DNA of 64,000 bases from the NCBI GenBank assembly GCA_023399215.1, contig JAEWQJ010000009.1, forward strand, positions 1 through 64,000. Reading direction: 5' to 3'. Shown one piece after another: positions 61,367-64,000 of the stretch. Under the pieces are notes generated by a model, which was given only the letters and a program-made list of their open reading frames with translations, was not told where the DNA came from and did not search any database. Origin of the DNA: Methanobacteriota archaeon (GTDB taxonomy: Archaea > Halobacteriota > Methanosarcinia > Methanosarcinales > Methanosarcinaceae). Both the position numbers and the translations under genes were made by a program. Numbering within the stretch: the first letter of the stretch is position 1; each line of letters starts with the position of its first letter.

Positions 61367-62510
61367 AATCTTCTCCTTTTATTAACAGAGTGAAAAGTTG
61401 CCCGCTAGAAGTAGGGATATCTTTTTCTAAATCTATGATCTCATATCCTTGCGCTTCAATATTCACTAAACCAACATTAATTTTTTTATCTTTTAAATCA
61501 TATGCAGCTAATAATGCACCGAGAGAAATGAGTTTACTGGACAATGCAGATATAACTGGTTTACAACCGCTCAAAGGTTCTAAAGCTTTTGTATAGTGAT
61601 TAATTGCTTTAACAAGCTGACGATATGTTTCAAATGGATTTTTTTCGTTAGAATAAATAATATTTTTTGTATCAACATGCCATTCATCAAAAATAAGTCT
61701 TCTATAACTTATCAATAAATTATCTCCTCTTCTCGGATCTGAAGAAGGAGAAGGTAAAACCGGACAGATCTCATCTGGTACTATGTGATCATGCATTCGT
61801 TGTAACTGATCGTGTTTTCCCTCTCCTAGAATTGGAAACCACACTTTTGGTACATAAGTTGTGGATTCCATATATAAATCTCCACTAAAACCAGAAATAT
61901 AATTAGCATTTTCATCTATGCCTACTTCACAAATTTTATAATCTAACTCTGCATCTTCAGCTACAACTATGTATAGATTGGGTATTTTTTCGATCTCATC
62001 TTGCGGATTATCTAAAAGGCTTAAAACATTAACAATAAGAGGGAAATATATACCTCTTGGCATTGAGCTAATGTCAATAATTATATCATCATACATTGCA
62101 AGCTCTGATATATCTTTAAATGTGTTTAAAGCTTTTATTGAACCTACTCTTCTTCTATTTGACCCTGTACTTTCACTAGACCACATGTCAATATTTTTTT
62201 CTTGTAATTTTCCTGCTTTATCGGTTATATATGTCAACTTATCCATGTTTAATTCAAGTCTGAACTTGTACTTTTCAGAAGGCGAATTCGGTCCTTCATC
62301 ATAGCAAATTAATATACAATCGCGGATTCCAGATCCTTTTATCCCAAAAATAGAACAAATTCCCTTACACATACGTGGATCAAACCCACGCCCAAGTATG
62401 TAAAGAATATTAGAAGGATTTTGGAGATATTTATTCCAAAAATTATCAAATCCTTTACCAGATCTTATAAAATAGGGATCCCATCTAAAATCTTCTATAG
62501 ATTTTGTCAT
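61356..62510 (-). CDS. Unrecognised protein with two Rossmann-like halves (second gene of terminal operon)
   Basis: A 384-residue soluble protein that I do not recognise. Residues 1-190 hold ILYILGRGFDPRMCKGICSIF, DCILICYDEGPNSPSEKYK and DDIIIDISSMPRGIYFPLIVNVL, which read as alternating strands and helices with Gly-rich or polar turns. The second half has VWFPILGEGKHDQLQRMHDHIVPDEICPVLPSPSSDPRRGDNL, then CKPVISALSSKLISLGALLAAYDL. The DISSMPR and SPSSDPRRGD segments look like conserved ligand sites. It starts one base after the ATPase gene stop (62512) and overlaps the kinase gene, so the three proteins are made together. Confidence 0.75.
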   Translation of the reverse strand: MTKSIEDFRWDPYFIRSGKGFDNFWNKYLQNPSNILYILGRGFDPRMCKGICSIFGIKGSGIRDCILICYDEGPNSPSEKYKFRLELNMDKLTYITDKAGKLQEKNIDMWSSESTGSNRRRVGSIKALNTFKDISELAMYDDIIIDISSMPRGIYFPLIVNVLSLLDNPQDEIEKIPNLYIVVAEDAELDYKICEVGIDENANYISGFSGDLYMESTTYVPKVWFPILGEGKHDQLQRMHDHIVPDEICPVLPSPSSDPRRGDNLLISYRRLIFDEWHVDTKNIIYSNEKNPFETYRQLVKAINHYTKALEPLSGCKPVISALSSKLISLGALLAAYDLKDKKINVGLVNIEAQGYEIIDLEKDIPTSSGQLFTLLIKGEDYDS

Positions 62511-62511
62511 T

Positions 62512-64000
62512 TTACTTCGCCCTACTTTCTTTCTTTAAGTTATTGGAGGTATTTTCAAGCCAAGTTGTCATCTCACTAATTTTTTGTCCTCTCCAACCTC
62601 CATAATTAAGCGGCAAACCAAAGTAGAGGCAAAGCCATCTGTTCAAATAAAGAACCATCCATTTTTTTCCCCCCTGCTTTCTGTCTATTGATGCTTCAAG
62701 GAGATTATTCGAGATACAAGCAGAAATGACGTGTGAAAGTTTTTGATACTCTTGATACTTTTTACTGACCATAGATTCTACTAGTATGTCTCTTTCTTCC
62801 ATTGTTATAGCAATTCCAGTGACTCCTGGTACGTAGGGTGCATTAGGTTTTTCCGTATCCTTTAAAGATAGTTCACCAATAGTATCTAGGAACCTCTGGA
62901 CTACTCTACCATTGGGTATACCGCGCGGGATATCCTCCCATTTTTCTTTCGCAACTTTTACTAATATTGACTCTTGCCTATTTGCTGATATTAAAGTAGA
63001 TTTAGATTTCTTCAATAACGCTGTAGAAATAATCTCTTCAAATAATTCTCCTGCAAATGATAAAAATTGTACAATGTTTGAAGATGATAGATTCGCAAGT
63101 CTAGACATGCCGAAATAATAAGGAATATTAAACTCTCTAGAAATAAAATATTCAGCAGTTGATCTCACTCTGCTTAAGTCTTTAGTTTCTTGAGAATCAT
63201 CTTCTAAAAGTGTTAGATCAAGGGTTAATTGGCCTTTTTTGTTAGCTCTTTCTATTAATATTTCGAAAGCACGCCATTCTATTGCATGTTCCCTAGGAGT
63301 TCCATTAAAATTCCTTACTTCTTCAGCCTTTTTTATCCAATTTTCGTATTTCTTTGAAGACTGGATTTTTTCATAAACTCTTGAAGATATGACCTTTATT
63401 ATTTCTTCATATTTTTTATTCCATAGAGGAATATCAAGGGATTCTTGTAGACATTCATTAAATGACTGATTATCATAAGTCAATTTGGCGCGTCGTTCTG
63501 CAATATTTCTAACGATGTTTTCAAAAGATTTCGAACTTGAAGAATGTCTCCAATAGCTTTCGAGAATTATTGGTTCTCCATATTCTCTGCCAACATTCGA
63601 CCCCGGATCTAATAGTTCCTGAGTTTCCAGTGCTTCAAGCCTTTCTGCAATCCATACCCCTAATGGAGGCCTAAGAGTTATTAATCTTGAAAGCATCTTT
63701 TTTCGTTGATTTCGGGTCAATTGATGAAAGTCATCAAGCATAACAATCATAGAAGAACAAATAGGCTTACAATCATACGTTATGTTTTCTGGTCTCATTA
63801 ATAATAATGAATACAATGTATCGTGGCCTTTCATTCCTTTTGATTGGTATGGGCCAAAACTATCTATCGTTTCACATACATTCCTTTCAATCGAAGTTGC
63901 CCAATCATTGAGATCTTTTCCAGTTCCAGGAACTGGGATTTCGGTGGGAAAATCTGTGTCTTCGGGTCTTTTTAGGAGGAGTTTTTCTAGATCTTTTGGA
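62512..64000 (-). CDS. ATPase-like protein, N-terminus beyond the window (first gene of terminal operon)
   Basis: The frame stays open to the window end (PKDLEKLLLKRPEDTDFPTE at the edge), so at least 496 residues are seen. A Walker-B-like strand ICSSMIVMLDDFHQLTRNQRKKMLSRLITLRPPLGVWIAERLEAL points to an AAA/STAND-type ATPase whose P-loop lies upstream, outside the window. The rest is helical, and a possible winged-helix end is LNRWLCLYFGLPLNYGGW. An internal ATG at 63834 is not the start. It has a one-base gap to the next gene. It is not recognised as a member of a described defence system. Confidence 0.72.
   Translation of the reverse strand, partial: PKDLEKLLLKRPEDTDFPTEIPVPGTGKDLNDWATSIERNVCETIDSFGPYQSKGMKGHDTLYSLLLMRPENITYDCKPICSSMIVMLDDFHQLTRNQRKKMLSRLITLRPPLGVWIAERLEALETQELLDPGSNVGREYGEPIILESYWRHSSSSKSFENIVRNIAERRAKLTYDNQSFNECLQESLDIPLWNKKYEEIIKVISSRVYEKIQSSKKYENWIKKAEEVRNFNGTPREHAIEWRAFEILIERANKKGQLTLDLTLLEDDSQETKDLSRVRSTAEYFISREFNIPYYFGMSRLANLSSSNIVQFLSFAGELFEEIISTALLKKSKSTLISANRQESILVKVAKEKWEDIPRGIPNGRVVQRFLDTIGELSLKDTEKPNAPYVPGVTGIAITMEERDILVESMVSKKYQEYQKLSHVISACISNNLLEASIDRKQGGKKWMVLYLNRWLCLYFGLPLNYGGWRGQKISEMTTWLENTSNNLKKESRAK

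Overview
The window is a piece of a Methanosarcina chromosome (methanogenic archaeon). The main evidence is a monomethylamine methyltransferase gene read through an in-frame UAG (pyrrolysine) codon. Supporting evidence comes from archaeal information-processing genes (L21e, RpoF, Pus10, TrmY, Dim1/KsgA, DUF655, Vms1-type release factor), the archaeal CoA route (pantoate kinase plus phosphopantothenate synthetase), a PGF-CTERM surface protein, and long AT-rich intergenic regions full of short tandem duplications. The species cannot be fixed from the sequence alone.

Layout. 0-2 kb: 3' end of mtmC and complete mtmB, followed by two nested hairpin elements and a decayed transposase. 2.5-9.3 kb: a duplicated module (VOC/glyoxalase gene divergent from a TPR gene; the second VOC copy is frameshifted), a small membrane protein that seems to start at CTG, and an ATP-grasp protein. 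9.4-16.3 kb: SpoIIAA-like protein, SulP transporter, glycogen debranching enzyme carrying an in-frame 39-bp minisatellite, TPR remnant, Vms1-like factor. 16.6-23.8 kb: metabolic core: CoaBC, pantoate kinase, phosphopantothenate synthetase and an HD protein, then the deaminase/hydrolase pair that recycles S-adenosylhomocysteine. 24-31.7 kb: RelE-type toxin-antitoxin pair, transposase remnants, a DUF1269/DUF6325-like protein, two paralogous AI-2E-type permeases around a DUF389 membrane protein, and a 30-residue membrane peptide. 31.9-38.2 kb (all minus): the conserved archaeal translation/RNA-modification block trmY, pus10, rpl21e, rpoF, DUF655, ksgA, hemK-like. 38.3-52.4 kb: accessory and regulatory genes (RHH peptide, Pro/Asn/Met-rich lipoprotein, broken histidine kinase, MFS exporter, CARF-like HFX_2341 regulator, pentapeptide-repeat membrane protein, DUF4062 protein, site-2 protease, zinc-ribbon protein, glucan phosphorylase, PGF-CTERM protein).

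53.4-64 kb looks like a defence or mobile region. It holds a cysteine hydrolase whose metal-binding block has been moved to the C-terminus, a serine-protease/EndoG-type nuclease fusion, and a membrane-anchored Mrr-like endonuclease plus a methyltransferase. The last two sit between two direct repeats of about 0.5-0.6 kb that contain the 3' end of the protease-nuclease gene and a 130-bp MITE-like element. The window ends in a compact three-gene minus-strand operon: a P-loop-type ATPase (cut by the window end), an unrecognised two-Rossmann-like protein, and a PfkB kinase carrying two separated CxxC pairs. I do not recognise this operon as a described system, and it is the best candidate for something new.

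The debranching enzyme and glucan phosphorylase suggest glycogen turnover. Several genes use TTG, GTG or probably CTG starts, so many longest-frame starts were moved to sites supported by a ribosome binding site or a TATA box.
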